18,029 nucleotides of DNA from Sulfurimonadaceae bacterium. GTDB lineage: Bacteria; Campylobacterota; Campylobacteria; Campylobacterales; Sulfurimonadaceae. How positions within the stretch are numbered: position 1 is the first letter of the stretch; the number at the start of each line of letters is the position of its first letter. A program made the position numbers and the translations under genes. The notes below the pieces were generated by a model. It was given only the letters and a program-made list of their open reading frames with translations. It was not told the origin of the DNA and ran no database searches. The DNA is taken from NCBI GenBank assembly GCA_026193155.1, contig JAPHSI010000003.1, positions 1-18,029 on the forward strand, written 5' to 3'. Of the stretch, positions 1 to 6,016 are shown piece by piece.

Positions 1-411
1 GGAAGTGCAATAAAAAGAGATAGAGCTAAACAACATCAATTCATGGGATTTTTGATTCAGCTTGCTTTTGTAGACGGTGAAGTATCTACAAATGAAGATG
101 CAGTTCTACAGAGCATAGCCCAAGCCTTCGAATTTGATCCAAAAGCTTACCATGCTATTTTTGATCAGTTTGAGCAGATGATTAAAAATGTCCACCCTAA
201 AGCCAATATAGAAGATGCTTATAAACTTTTAGGTGTAGATGCTAACGATGATATGGCTACAATCAAAAAAGCATATCGAAAACTTGTACGTCAATATCAT
301 CCAGATATTATAAAAGCACAAGGCAAGGATGATGCTTATATGCAAGAAGCTACAGCTAAAACGCAAGAGATAAACCAGGCATATGAGCTTATAAAAGAAA
401 AAAGAAAATAA
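1..411 (+). CDS. DjlA-like co-chaperone, TerB domain plus C-terminal J-domain (5' end outside window)
   Basis: The reading frame is open from base 1, so the start lies upstream; 136 residues are visible. The first part has the look of the end of a TerB-type helical domain (FLIQLAFVDGEVSTNED, acidic helical). The last ~65 residues are a J-domain: EDAYKLLGVDAND, then the helix KKAYRKLVRQY leading into the HPD tripeptide (bases 298-306), then EINQAYELIKEK. HPD is the motif that stimulates DnaK-type Hsp70 ATPase, so the protein should be an Hsp70 co-chaperone. TerB followed by a C-terminal J-domain is the DjlA arrangement; DjlA proteins also carry an N-terminal membrane segment, which would be outside the window. 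The ATG at 43 is in frame but would cut into the TerB-like part and has no good ribosome binding site, so I do not take it as the start. J-domain certain, DjlA-like assignment likely. Confidence 0.85.
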   Translation, partial: GSAIKRDRAKQHQFMGFLIQLAFVDGEVSTNEDAVLQSIAQAFEFDPKAYHAIFDQFEQMIKNVHPKANIEDAYKLLGVDANDDMATIKKAYRKLVRQYHPDIIKAQGKDDAYMQEATAKTQEINQAYELIKEKRK

Positions 412-458
412 ATTTAAAATGTAATATTATAAAAAAAGTTTATATTAAAGCATTTTTC

Positions 459-494
459 GTTAACCTGCACTTATCGTTTTTGATAAAGGCTAAC
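459..494 (+). promoter_or_regulatory. Leader hairpin covering the ribosome binding site of the thioredoxin-fold gene
   Basis: The 38 bases before the ATG at 497 can fold into one interrupted stem: GTTA (459-462) with TAAC (491-494), CCT (464-466) with AGG (487-489), TTATC (471-475) with GATAA (482-486), loop GTTTTT. That is 12 base pairs with one 1x1 mismatch and one 4-nt bulge. The only Shine-Dalgarno (AAGG, 486-489) is inside the stem. A possible -10 (TATATT, 441-446) would start transcription near 453, making the leader almost only this structure. Pairing is read directly; a regulatory role is inference. Confidence 0.45.
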
Positions 495-496
495 TA

Positions 497-904
497 ATGA
501 AATACTTTTTAATACTATTAGCACTTAGTTTTTCTCTTTTTGCTGATTCTATAGAATGGAATAAAGACTACAAAACAGCCGTTGAAATAGCTAAAGAGAC
601 TGATAAACTTCTCTTTGTCTTTATCACTTCAAAGAACTGCAAATTTTGTAAAAAGCTTAAAGAAACTACCCTAAAAGATAAAAATATAGTCAAAAAAATA
701 AATGAAACATATAGTTCAGTTATAGTTATGAAAGATAGAGACACCTTCCCTCCTAAACTTAATGCAAAAGCCACTCCAATGCTATATTTTTTAGATAAAG
801 ATGAAAATATAATTGATTATTCCTTGGGTTATTGGGATGTGTTTGACTTTAATTTTGTACTAAAAGATGTTCAAAAAAGATATCTAAAAGGAATGAAAAA
901 ATGA
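497..904 (+). CDS. Periplasmic thioredoxin-fold protein with CKFC active site
   Basis: The protein has 135 residues. Residues 1-16 are a cleavable signal peptide (MKYFLILLALSFSLFA). The mature part is a thioredoxin fold of the thioredoxin_7/SoxW-like kind: a beta strand LLFVFIT, then the redox motif C48-K-F-C51, and the cis-proline at P94 (KATPMLYFL). It should therefore be a periplasmic thiol-disulfide protein; whether it reduces or oxidises is not visible. Its stop overlaps the start of the next gene (ATGA, 901-904), which encodes a c-type cytochrome. A thioredoxin-like protein paired with a cytochrome c fits either keeping the CxxCH cysteines reduced for haem attachment or a redox pair in sulfur metabolism, but neither is shown. 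The start is supported by AAGG at 486-489, which lies inside a hairpin. Confidence 0.82.
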   Translation: MKYFLILLALSFSLFADSIEWNKDYKTAVEIAKETDKLLFVFITSKNCKFCKKLKETTLKDKNIVKKINETYSSVIVMKDRDTFPPKLNAKATPMLYFLDKDENIIDYSLGYWDVFDFNFVLKDVQKRYLKGMKK

Positions 905-1242
905 AAAATATATTTTTAAGCATAACAATTTTATTAGCTGCACAAAATCTATATGCCTATAGTTCTAAGGGGATGAAAGTATATAAAAAAATGTGCCTAT
1001 CTTGTCATGGAAGCCCATATCGCGGAGCAAAGATGCATACAATAGATGAGTGGGAAGAGATATATGAGGCTTCAAAAACACCAATTAAACATCTACACAA
1101 ATCAGATGCAGAAGCTTTAAAAATTTTAGATGCGGATTATTTCACAAAAAAGAAACAATCATATCTTAAAGACTTTTTAATAGGTAATGCAAAAGATGCA
1201 GGTTCTGTACCGGGTTGTGATGGAAATTATTGTGGTTCTTAA
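901..1242 (+). CDS. Small monoheme c-type cytochrome
   Basis: The protein has 113 residues, with a signal peptide at about 1-19 (MKNIFLSITILLAAQNLYA). A single haem-binding motif, C32-L-S-C-H36, follows at once, preceded by the typical helix GMKVYKKM. The distal ligand is probably one of the methionines, for example in RGAKMHTIDEW. Its location should be the periplasm and its role electron transfer. The C-terminus carries two extra cysteines, C106 and C111 (GCDGNYCGS). They could form a disulfide, and the neighbouring thioredoxin-fold protein is an obvious candidate partner. The gene overlaps the upstream gene by 4 bases, so translation is likely coupled. I cannot assign it to a named cytochrome subfamily. 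The cytochrome identity is firm from the motif and leader peptide. Confidence 0.87.
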   Translation: MKNIFLSITILLAAQNLYAYSSKGMKVYKKMCLSCHGSPYRGAKMHTIDEWEEIYEASKTPIKHLHKSDAEALKILDADYFTKKKQSYLKDFLIGNAKDAGSVPGCDGNYCGS

Positions 1243-1244
1243 TG

Positions 1245-1266
1245 AAAAGTTTAAAAGCTTTTTATT
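1245..1266. terminator. Weak hairpin between convergent cytochrome and phosphoribosyltransferase genes
   Basis: The 22-base convergent gap holds AAAAG (1245-1249) and CTTTT (1258-1262) flanking an 8-base loop, followed by more T and A (TTATTA). It could serve as a weak terminator in the plus direction. The stem is only 5 pairs and A/T-rich, so this is a low-confidence call. Confidence 0.3.
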
Positions 1267-1711
1267 AAGGTAGAAAATCTTTTTCCCAAAAAAACTCTAT
1301 CCATTCGGTAGCTTCATTTATCCAAAAGTCAGGTTTGTATATAGATGTTTTTTTATAAAATAGTGTAGCAGATTTAAACTCAATATCTAAATTTTTTGCT
1401 GTTAAATCTTTCATTACTATATCCAATGTATCCCCACTATCAGCTATATCATCCACTACCAATATTCTTTTTACATCTTTTTCAAAATAACATTTATTAA
1501 AAACACTGATACATTCTCTTTTTTTTGTATCATCATAAAGCTCTGTTCTTAATGTTTGAACTTCTCTTAAACCAAGCCCTTCAGCTATACAATGAGCCAA
1601 AGTTAAACCACCTCGTGCTATACCTACAACTGCTTGAGGGTTAAACTCATCTATTTGTCTAACTAAAGCTCTTGTGTCATTTCTAAAATTTTCATAAGCA
1701 TAATATTTCAT
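1265..1711 (-). CDS. Purine phosphoribosyltransferase, Gpt/xanthine-type
   Basis: The protein has 148 residues from the ATG at 1711 (MKYYAYENF). Type I phosphoribosyltransferase signatures are clear: GIARGGL (30-36) and the PRPP-binding loop VVDDIADSGDT (85-95). The C-terminal WIEFFWE resembles the aromatic purine-contact and tail region of xanthine-guanine phosphoribosyltransferases (Gpt), so the reaction is likely purine base + PRPP to nucleoside monophosphate in salvage, in the cytoplasm. The exact base is not decided by sequence alone. Longer in-frame starts exist at 1729 (ATG) and 1732 (TTG), adding 6-7 residues (MCIILL). I prefer 1711 because the added part is unlike the family start and because a TATAAT at 1719-1724 on this strand sits 7 bases before it. 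No Shine-Dalgarno is visible for any of the starts. Confidence 0.85.
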   Translation of the reverse strand: MKYYAYENFRNDTRALVRQIDEFNPQAVVGIARGGLTLAHCIAEGLGLREVQTLRTELYDDTKKRECISVFNKCYFEKDVKRILVVDDIADSGDTLDIVMKDLTAKNLDIEFKSATLFYKKTSIYKPDFWINEATEWIEFFWEKDFLP

Positions 1712-1718
1712 AAGTAAA

Positions 1719-1724
1719 ATTATA
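1719..1724 (-). promoter_or_regulatory. -10 box (TATAAT) 7 nt before the phosphoribosyltransferase start; predicted leaderless mRNA
   Basis: On the minus strand TATAAT is followed by TTTACTT and then ATG. Transcription normally begins about 7 bases after the -10 box, which is the start codon itself. No clear -35 is seen, as is usual in Campylobacterota sigma-70 promoters. If the longer starts at 1729 or 1732 were used, this box would lie inside the gene. Confidence 0.5.
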
Positions 1725-1754
1725 CACATCAAGTATTATTTAAAACTTTTAAGA

Positions 1755-1760
1755 TAAAAT
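1755..1760 (+). promoter_or_regulatory. Possible -10 box for the lipoprotein gene at 1787
   Basis: TAAAAT sits in an A/T-rich run in the 75-base divergent gap and would give a leader of about 20 bases containing the Shine-Dalgarno GAGGG (1778-1782). The surrounding sequence is so A/T-rich that this hexamer is only suggestive. Confidence 0.35.
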
Positions 1761-1786
1761 TTTATATCAACGAAAATGAGGGAAAA

Positions 1787-2764
1787 ATGTATAAATATAT
1801 TATAACAGCGATAATAATAGCTATCTTTGCAGGCTGTTCTGCTCCTAAACCAAAACATGCACCAAGCTGGTATACCTCACTCCCAAAAGATTATAAGTTT
1901 TTTTACTCTGTTGCATCTGGGGAAACTACTTCACATGCAAAGAACAAAGCTATAGTTAATCTTAGAAAACTTATACAAAAAGAGATGGATTCAGTTTTTA
2001 CAGATAAAACTACAAAACTAAAAATAGATAAAGATTTTGATATAACGCCTATTTTAAAAGAAAATGAACGTCTTGTAAATACGGTGTCTCTACTAGAGCT
2101 TAAAATAGAAGAAACTGCTAAATTTAACGATGAAGAACTTATTCTTTTAAAAATTCCACGCAAATCAATCTTTGAAAGATTCAATTTAATAGCAAATAAA
2201 AAAATGGAAGTTTCAAAAGAAAATTATACTTCTATAAAAGAAGATGATTCTTGGATAAAAAAATATAGTATTCTTAACAATGGAATGAAAGACTTTGCAA
2301 AACTTGCTTCATTAGTAGAAGCAAAAAAAGTGATAATCAACTCTTACAACAACACAAACGAAGTAAACTATCTAAATGATTTATATAATGATTATGTAAA
2401 TCTTAAAAATGAAATAAGTATATATGTTCTCTCAGATGTTAATTCAAGAGCATTTGTTAAAGATATAAAAAGTGCATTAAGTGATGAAGGAATTGAGCTA
2501 AATTCAAAACCAAAAAGTGATAAAGCACTAAAAATATTCATAACTTCAAATACACAAAACCTGCAAGAATATGGTTTTAATATAGCTAAGTCTTTAGTTA
2601 AGTACTCGACGTACAATAAAAATAAAGAAAAAGTTGCCTTTAAACAACATACTTTTTCTGCAAAATCTAGAAAAAATTATTCAGACGCAAAAATGCAATC
2701 TATCATACATCAAAAGAGCAAAATTAAAAAATTGGGTATTTTTGATTTTTTGGGTGTCAAATAA
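1787..2764 (+). CDS. LPP20-type lipoprotein, long form
   Basis: The protein has 325 residues. The N-terminus is a lipoprotein signal (MYKYIITAIIIAIF) ending in the lipobox FAGC with the acylated cysteine at C17. After it comes the LPP20-like pattern: a proline-tryptophan near the N-terminus (APSWYTSLP), a short strand (FFYSVASGE), then a helix rich in A, N and K (AKNKAIVNLRKLIQKEMD). The C-terminal half (DLYNDYVNLKNEISIYVLSDV... ALKIFITSNTQ) looks like a second alpha/beta unit I do not recognise. Its place is the periplasmic face of a membrane, probably the outer one. It is the first of three lipoprotein genes in a row. In Helicobacter pylori, Lpp20 also lies among small lipoprotein and secreted-protein genes (HP1454-HP1457, from memory), and this gene might match the long one of these. 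The start follows a good GAGGG site. Function unknown. Confidence 0.72.
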   Translation: MYKYIITAIIIAIFAGCSAPKPKHAPSWYTSLPKDYKFFYSVASGETTSHAKNKAIVNLRKLIQKEMDSVFTDKTTKLKIDKDFDITPILKENERLVNTVSLLELKIEETAKFNDEELILLKIPRKSIFERFNLIANKKMEVSKENYTSIKEDDSWIKKYSILNNGMKDFAKLASLVEAKKVIINSYNNTNEVNYLNDLYNDYVNLKNEISIYVLSDVNSRAFVKDIKSALSDEGIELNSKPKSDKALKIFITSNTQNLQEYGFNIAKSLVKYSTYNKNKEKVAFKQHTFSAKSRKNYSDAKMQSIIHQKSKIKKLGIFDFLGVK

Positions 2765-2807
2765 GTTACCTGAATATTTAATAATTTTTATTTAAGACTC
2801 CTGAGAG

Positions 2808-2813
2808 TATAAT
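2808..2813 (+). promoter_or_regulatory. -10 box for the Lpp20-like gene
   Basis: A consensus TATAAT preceded by GAGAG lies 34 bases upstream of the ATG at 2848. A strong ribosome binding site follows (AAAGGGAG, 2835-2842, with 5 bases to the ATG). Together with the gene's richer use of GCT/GGT codons, this suggests that the second and third lipoproteins have their own, strong expression. Confidence 0.55.
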
Positions 2814-2847
2814 AAATTAAATTAAATTATAACTAAAGGGAGATCAT

Positions 2848-3423
2848 ATGATCAAGACTATTTCTACAATTGCTTTAGCAGGTTTATTAGCTGCAACAAT
2901 TACTGGGTGTGGCGAGCAACCAAAACCGGCTGAAGAAGCAAGCTTTGCATGTAAACAAGAAGGTACTTTAGCTCCTAAGTGGACATGTGTACCTATGGTA
3001 GAAGGTGCTTATGCAGGTGTTGGTGTAGCTAAAAAGTCTGCAGCTGGTATGGGTCACATGAGAAGAGTCGCTCTTGCAAACGGTAGAAGTGATTTAGCTC
3101 AGCAAATAAAATCTCAAGTAAAAGATAAAGTTGAGACTTTTACTCGTACAACTGGTAATGGCGATGCTGAAACTGTTGATCAAGTTACTACTGCTGTTTC
3201 AAAACAAGTTGCAAAAGTTGATTTACAAGGTTCAAAAGGTGTTGACGCTTGGACATCTCCAGCAGGAAACCTTTATCTTTTAGTTACAGTTCCTGAATCT
3301 ACAGTAAACGGTGAAGTAAAAGAAGCTGTTAAAACTAGTTTTAAAAATGACCAAGCTTTATGGCAACAATTTCAGTCTAAAAATGCTTTAGAAGAATTAG
3401 ACAAAGAGTTCCCAACTAAGTAA
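2848..3423 (+). CDS. LPP20 family lipoprotein (Lpp20-like)
   Basis: The protein has 191 residues. The lipoprotein signal ends in ITGC with acylated C21. The core follows the LPP20 layout: PKWTCVP, a small strand with glycines (AYAGVGVAKKSAAGMG), a long helix HMRRVALANGRSDLAQQIKSQVKDKVETFTR, a T-rich strand with charged helix (ETVDQVTTAVSKQV), and a final strand NLYLLVTVPES. It is probably an abundant outer-membrane-associated lipoprotein; Lpp20 of H. pylori and the flagellar basal-disk protein FlgP of Campylobacter belong to this fold family, but nothing here ties the gene to flagella. Codons are richer in GCT, GGT and GTT than in its neighbours, and it has its own promoter and strong ribosome binding site, both signs of high expression. 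Its stop overlaps the next start (TAATG, 3421-3425). Confidence 0.82.
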   Translation: MIKTISTIALAGLLAATITGCGEQPKPAEEASFACKQEGTLAPKWTCVPMVEGAYAGVGVAKKSAAGMGHMRRVALANGRSDLAQQIKSQVKDKVETFTRTTGNGDAETVDQVTTAVSKQVAKVDLQGSKGVDAWTSPAGNLYLLVTVPESTVNGEVKEAVKTSFKNDQALWQQFQSKNALEELDKEFPTK

Positions 3424-3824
3424 TGAAACTTTTCTTTTATGGTTTTATTATTGCATTAAGTTTTTCTGCCTGCATGAATCCGCAGCCGGAAAAACTTAAA
3501 TGTGAAAATAAACCTTGGATACTAAATCCAAACCTTAATGGCAATATTGGTGCTGTTGGAAGCGCAATGCGTACATATGACCAAAAGGCTTCATCTCAAA
3601 GAAAACTTGCTATTACAAGAGCACTCGATGAGCTGTCACTGCAAAAAGGTGTAAAAGTAAATTTAAATATGGAAAAAAGAGAGACTGTTGCAAATGAACG
3701 ATCTCATACAACCATAGATTCAAAATCAAATTATACTGCCAATGTTAAAGTAACGGCACACATTGAAGACGCTTGTAAGGACAAGTCCTCAGGTGAATTT
3801 TTTGTTTGGATGGTAATGGATTAA
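3423..3824 (+). CDS. Third LPP20-like lipoprotein, short form
   Basis: The protein has 133 residues. The signal ends in FSAC with the lipid-modified cysteine at C17. It keeps the family pattern: KPWILNP near the N-terminus, a short strand GNIGAVGSAMRT, the helix DQKASSQRKLAITRALDELSLQ, a T-rich amphipathic strand stretch, and a final strand FFVWMVMD. It begins inside the stop codon of the Lpp20-like gene (TAATG), so it is translated from the same message by coupling. Sequence identity to its two neighbours is low by eye while the layout is shared, which suggests ancient duplication or selection for proteins that assemble together. Small size and position recall HP1455 beside lpp20 in H. pylori (from memory). 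Biochemical function unknown. Confidence 0.7.
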   Translation: MKLFFYGFIIALSFSACMNPQPEKLKCENKPWILNPNLNGNIGAVGSAMRTYDQKASSQRKLAITRALDELSLQKGVKVNLNMEKRETVANERSHTTIDSKSNYTANVKVTAHIEDACKDKSSGEFFVWMVMD

Positions 3825-3850
3825 CTCCAACAAACCTCATATAAATATCT

Positions 3851-3884
3851 CATACACTCAAATCAATGGCAATTTTGATATAAT
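3851..3884 (+). promoter_or_regulatory. der promoter, carrying a module shared with the trpS promoter
   Basis: A TATAAT -10 box (3879-3884) preceded by TTTTGA lies 56 bases before the der ATG. From CATACACTCA (3851) to the end of the -10 box, this segment matches 7042-7076 upstream of trpS at all but two substitutions and one single-base gap. The match includes TCAATGG about 20 bases before the -10. The identity fades outside the segment, as expected for a promoter with a bound factor or for a copied promoter. Confidence 0.65.
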
Positions 3885-3940
3885 TCCACAAATATTATAA
3901 GTTAACTACTTTCTATCCATTATTAATAATAAGGTTTATC

Positions 3941-5422
3941 ATGAAAAAAATTGCAATTATCGGTCGTCCAAATGTTGGTAAAAGTTCGCTTTTTAATCGC
4001 TTAGTTAAAAAAAGAGATGCGATAACGTCAGATATGGCCGGTACTACACGTGATGTAAAAAGACGTGAAGTGGTGATTAACAATAAACGAGCCTTGTTAC
4101 TTGATACCGGTGGTCTAGATAAGGGTTGTGAGCTATATGACAAAATCAAAGAGATGTCAATAAAGGCCGCTCATAAAGCTGATATTATTCTTTATATGGT
4201 TGATGGTAAAGGCTTACCCGAAGATGAAGATAAAAAACTTTTTTATGAACTTCAAACTATGGGCAAAGATATAGCACTTGTAGTTAATAAAATTGATAAT
4301 GACAAAATGAAAGACAAACTTTGGGATTTTTATGAGTTTGGATGCGATGCTATATTTGGAATTTCTGTTTCACATAATCGTGGCACTGTAAATCTTTTGG
4401 AGTGGGTATATAATCAAATTCCCGACTCTGATATTATAGATGAAGAGGCTGAAGAGATAATTAGTGAACCGGAAGTTGAAAACTATGAAGATGAATTGAA
4501 TGATGACGAGTTTTTCTCCCAATTTGATGAAGATGATGAAGATAATTATTTCTATACTGATGAAGAAGAGGTAGAAGACAATTCAATATTTGCACAAAAT
4601 GATAATATAAAAGAGTTTGATGAAAACGACTTAAATCATATTAAAATAGCAATTATAGGTCGTACAAATGTAGGTAAAAGTTCGCTTTTAAATGCACTTC
4701 TTGGTGAAGAGCGTTCAGTTGTTAGTGCTGTAAGCGGTACTACTATTGATCCTATAGATGAGAGTATTGACTACAAAGGAAAACAACTAACATTTGTAGA
4801 TACTGCAGGTCTTAGACGTCGTGGAAAGATTGAGGGAATTGAAAGATACGCCCTTATGCGTACTAAAGAGATGCTAGAGAATGCAAATATGGCGTTAGTT
4901 GTTTTGGATGCTAGTGAACCTTTTTTAGATTTAGATGAAAAGATTGCAGGATTGGTTGACCAAAACAGACTTGCATGTATTATTGTTTTAAACAAGTGGG
5001 ATATAGCTGATAAAAATGAGTTTGAGAAAATCAAAAACGAAGTAAGAGATAGATTTAAATTTTTAGCATATGCACCTATCATTACACTCTCTGCAAACAC
5101 TCATCAACGTGTAGACAAACTTCACGATATGATTTTACAAATCAACGAAAACTATTCTCAGAGAATTACAACTTCACAACTAAACGCAGTTATAGACAAG
5201 GCTCAACAACGCCATCAATTACCTACAATGCATGGACAAGTTATACGCATCTATTATACTACACAGTATGAGACACGTCCACCAAAAATTGCCATAGTTA
5301 TGAATAAACCAAAAGGTCTTCACTTTACATATAGAAGATACCTGACAAATAAACTAAGAGAAGCTTTTGATTTTACGGGGACGCCGCTACTGTTTAAAGC
5401 TAAGAAACGTGGTGAACGCTAA
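3941..5422 (+). CDS. der: Ribosome biogenesis GTPase Der (EngA)
   Basis: The protein has 493 residues, the usual size for Der. It has two GTPase domains in tandem, the hallmark of this family: G1 at residues 8-16 (GRPNVGKSS) with DTGG and NKID, and G1 again at 240-248 (GRTNVGKSS) with DTAGLRRRG and NKWD. The C-terminal ~90 residues form the KH-like domain (RIYYTTQYETRPPKIAIVMNKPKGLHFTYRRYL). Der acts in late assembly of the 50S ribosomal subunit. The linker between the G domains (about 165-230) is very acidic, with runs such as DEDDEDN and TDEEEVEDN; acidic linkers are known in other Der proteins. The start is supported by AAGG (3931-3934). The promoter shares a module with that of trpS. The stop codon lies inside the first of a series of hairpins. 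Confidence 0.97.
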   Translation: MKKIAIIGRPNVGKSSLFNRLVKKRDAITSDMAGTTRDVKRREVVINNKRALLLDTGGLDKGCELYDKIKEMSIKAAHKADIILYMVDGKGLPEDEDKKLFYELQTMGKDIALVVNKIDNDKMKDKLWDFYEFGCDAIFGISVSHNRGTVNLLEWVYNQIPDSDIIDEEAEEIISEPEVENYEDELNDDEFFSQFDEDDEDNYFYTDEEEVEDNSIFAQNDNIKEFDENDLNHIKIAIIGRTNVGKSSLLNALLGEERSVVSAVSGTTIDPIDESIDYKGKQLTFVDTAGLRRRGKIEGIERYALMRTKEMLENANMALVVLDASEPFLDLDEKIAGLVDQNRLACIIVLNKWDIADKNEFEKIKNEVRDRFKFLAYAPIITLSANTHQRVDKLHDMILQINENYSQRITTSQLNAVIDKAQQRHQLPTMHGQVIRIYYTTQYETRPPKIAIVMNKPKGLHFTYRRYLTNKLREAFDFTGTPLLFKAKKRGER

Positions 5423-5482
5423 AGCGTTCGGGGGATGCCCTCAGCTTTGAGCTGATGGTAGTTCCAAAGCTTTGCTTGGAAC
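5414..5482. repeat. Three abutting inverted repeats at the end of der
   Basis: Hairpin A: GAACGCT (5414-5420) with AGCGTTC (5423-5429), loop of 2, spanning the der stop. Hairpin B: TCAGCT (5441-5446) with AGCTGA (5450-5455), extendable outwards past one mismatch to 5436-5460. Hairpin C: GTTCCAA (5461-5467) with TTGGAAC (5476-5482), extended by GC/GC around a TTT loop with one bulged A. B and C touch exactly at 5460/5461. The run is more structured and less A/T-rich than the rest of the intergenic DNA here. It resembles REP-like palindromic units in architecture, which is inference. Confidence 0.7.
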
Positions 5483-5490
5483 AAGTTAAT

Positions 5491-5527
5491 GGGTTCAAAG
5501 AAATCATGCAAGGTGAACCCCTTTTTT
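5491..5527 (+). terminator. Rho-independent terminator after der
   Basis: GGGTTCA (5491-5497) pairs with TGAACCC (5514-5520) around a 16-base loop, followed by C and six T (5522-5527). Stem plus T-run is the standard intrinsic terminator form in the plus direction. It is the fourth hairpin of the array downstream of der. Confidence 0.7.
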
Positions 5528-5542
5528 ATCTCAACTTCGGTC

Positions 5543-5563
5543 AAACATTTTAATAAAATGTTT
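5543..5563. repeat. Perfect 21-bp palindrome upstream of the hemJ 3' end
   Basis: AAACATTTTA and TAAAATGTTT are perfect inverted copies around a single central A. The palindrome lies 20 bases from the hemJ stop, on the far side of the der terminator. Its 10-pair stem could stall transcription coming from hemJ or bind a dimeric protein. On the minus strand no long T-run follows directly. Confidence 0.6.
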
Positions 5564-5582
5564 CCTTCGCTGAAAAAAAAGG

Positions 5583-6005
5583 CTAGAATGGTTTGAACAC
5601 CACCAACCAAACAACAACTAGAAGTATTAGAGTAGGTACTTCGTTATAAGCACGAAAGAACTTTCCACTCTTTTCACATTTATCTTCCAAAAACTGTTTT
5701 CTATAATAACCCAATGAAAAGAAATAAGCCATAAGTAAAACAACAAATGTTATTTTCACATGTAACCAAGCATTACCGGCAAATCCTATTTCAAATGCTA
5801 AATAAAAACCACTTAAAATCGTACCCCACATTGCTGGAACTCCGATATATTTATATATCTTCAACTCCATAACTTTTACGACTTCACAAAAACCCTTATT
5901 TTCAATATTTTCTGCATGATATACAAAAAGTCTTGGCATGTAAAATAAAACTGCAAACCAAGAAATCAATGATAATATATGAAACCACAATACCCAACTA
6001 TACAT
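5583..6005 (-). CDS. hemJ: HemJ protoporphyrinogen IX oxidase
   Basis: The protein has 140 residues, the normal HemJ (UPF0093) length. The family signature is plain: FHILSLISWFAVLFYMPRLFVYH (H9, R25, H30) in the first membrane helix and WLHVKITFV with K84 in the third. In characterised HemJ a conserved histidine and lysine bind haem b; H9 and K84 are the likely equivalents. Four membrane helices are visible (about 5-25, 55-75, 82-102 and 122-140). HemJ oxidises protoporphyrinogen IX to protoporphyrin IX, the next-to-last step of haem synthesis, in the inner membrane. The start has a good AGGAG site 8 bases upstream. It follows the beta-barrel gene by 11 bases on the same strand and is probably the last gene of an hpf operon. 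HemB, earlier in the same pathway, is encoded at 10267-11238 in a separate operon. Confidence 0.88.
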   Translation of the reverse strand: MYSWVLWFHILSLISWFAVLFYMPRLFVYHAENIENKGFCEVVKVMELKIYKYIGVPAMWGTILSGFYLAFEIGFAGNAWLHVKITFVVLLMAYFFSLGYYRKQFLEDKCEKSGKFFRAYNEVPTLILLVVVWLVVFKPF

Positions 6006-6016
6006 TTCATTATCTC

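Noticed and set aside
1253..1262. AAAAGCTTTT palindrome as a protein-binding site
   Set aside because: Ten bases of A/T-rich palindrome in a 22-base convergent gap are more simply explained as part of a weak terminator or chance.
4430..4640. Very acidic linker of Der as a possible novel domain
   Set aside because: Acidic linkers between the two GTPase domains are known in Der; length and total size are normal.
5419..5610. Open frame of 63 codons on the minus strand between der and hemJ
   Set aside because: It runs through all five inverted repeats and into hemJ in another frame; the hairpins explain the sequence better, and the translated product has no recognisable pattern. It might be carried along by a repeat element.
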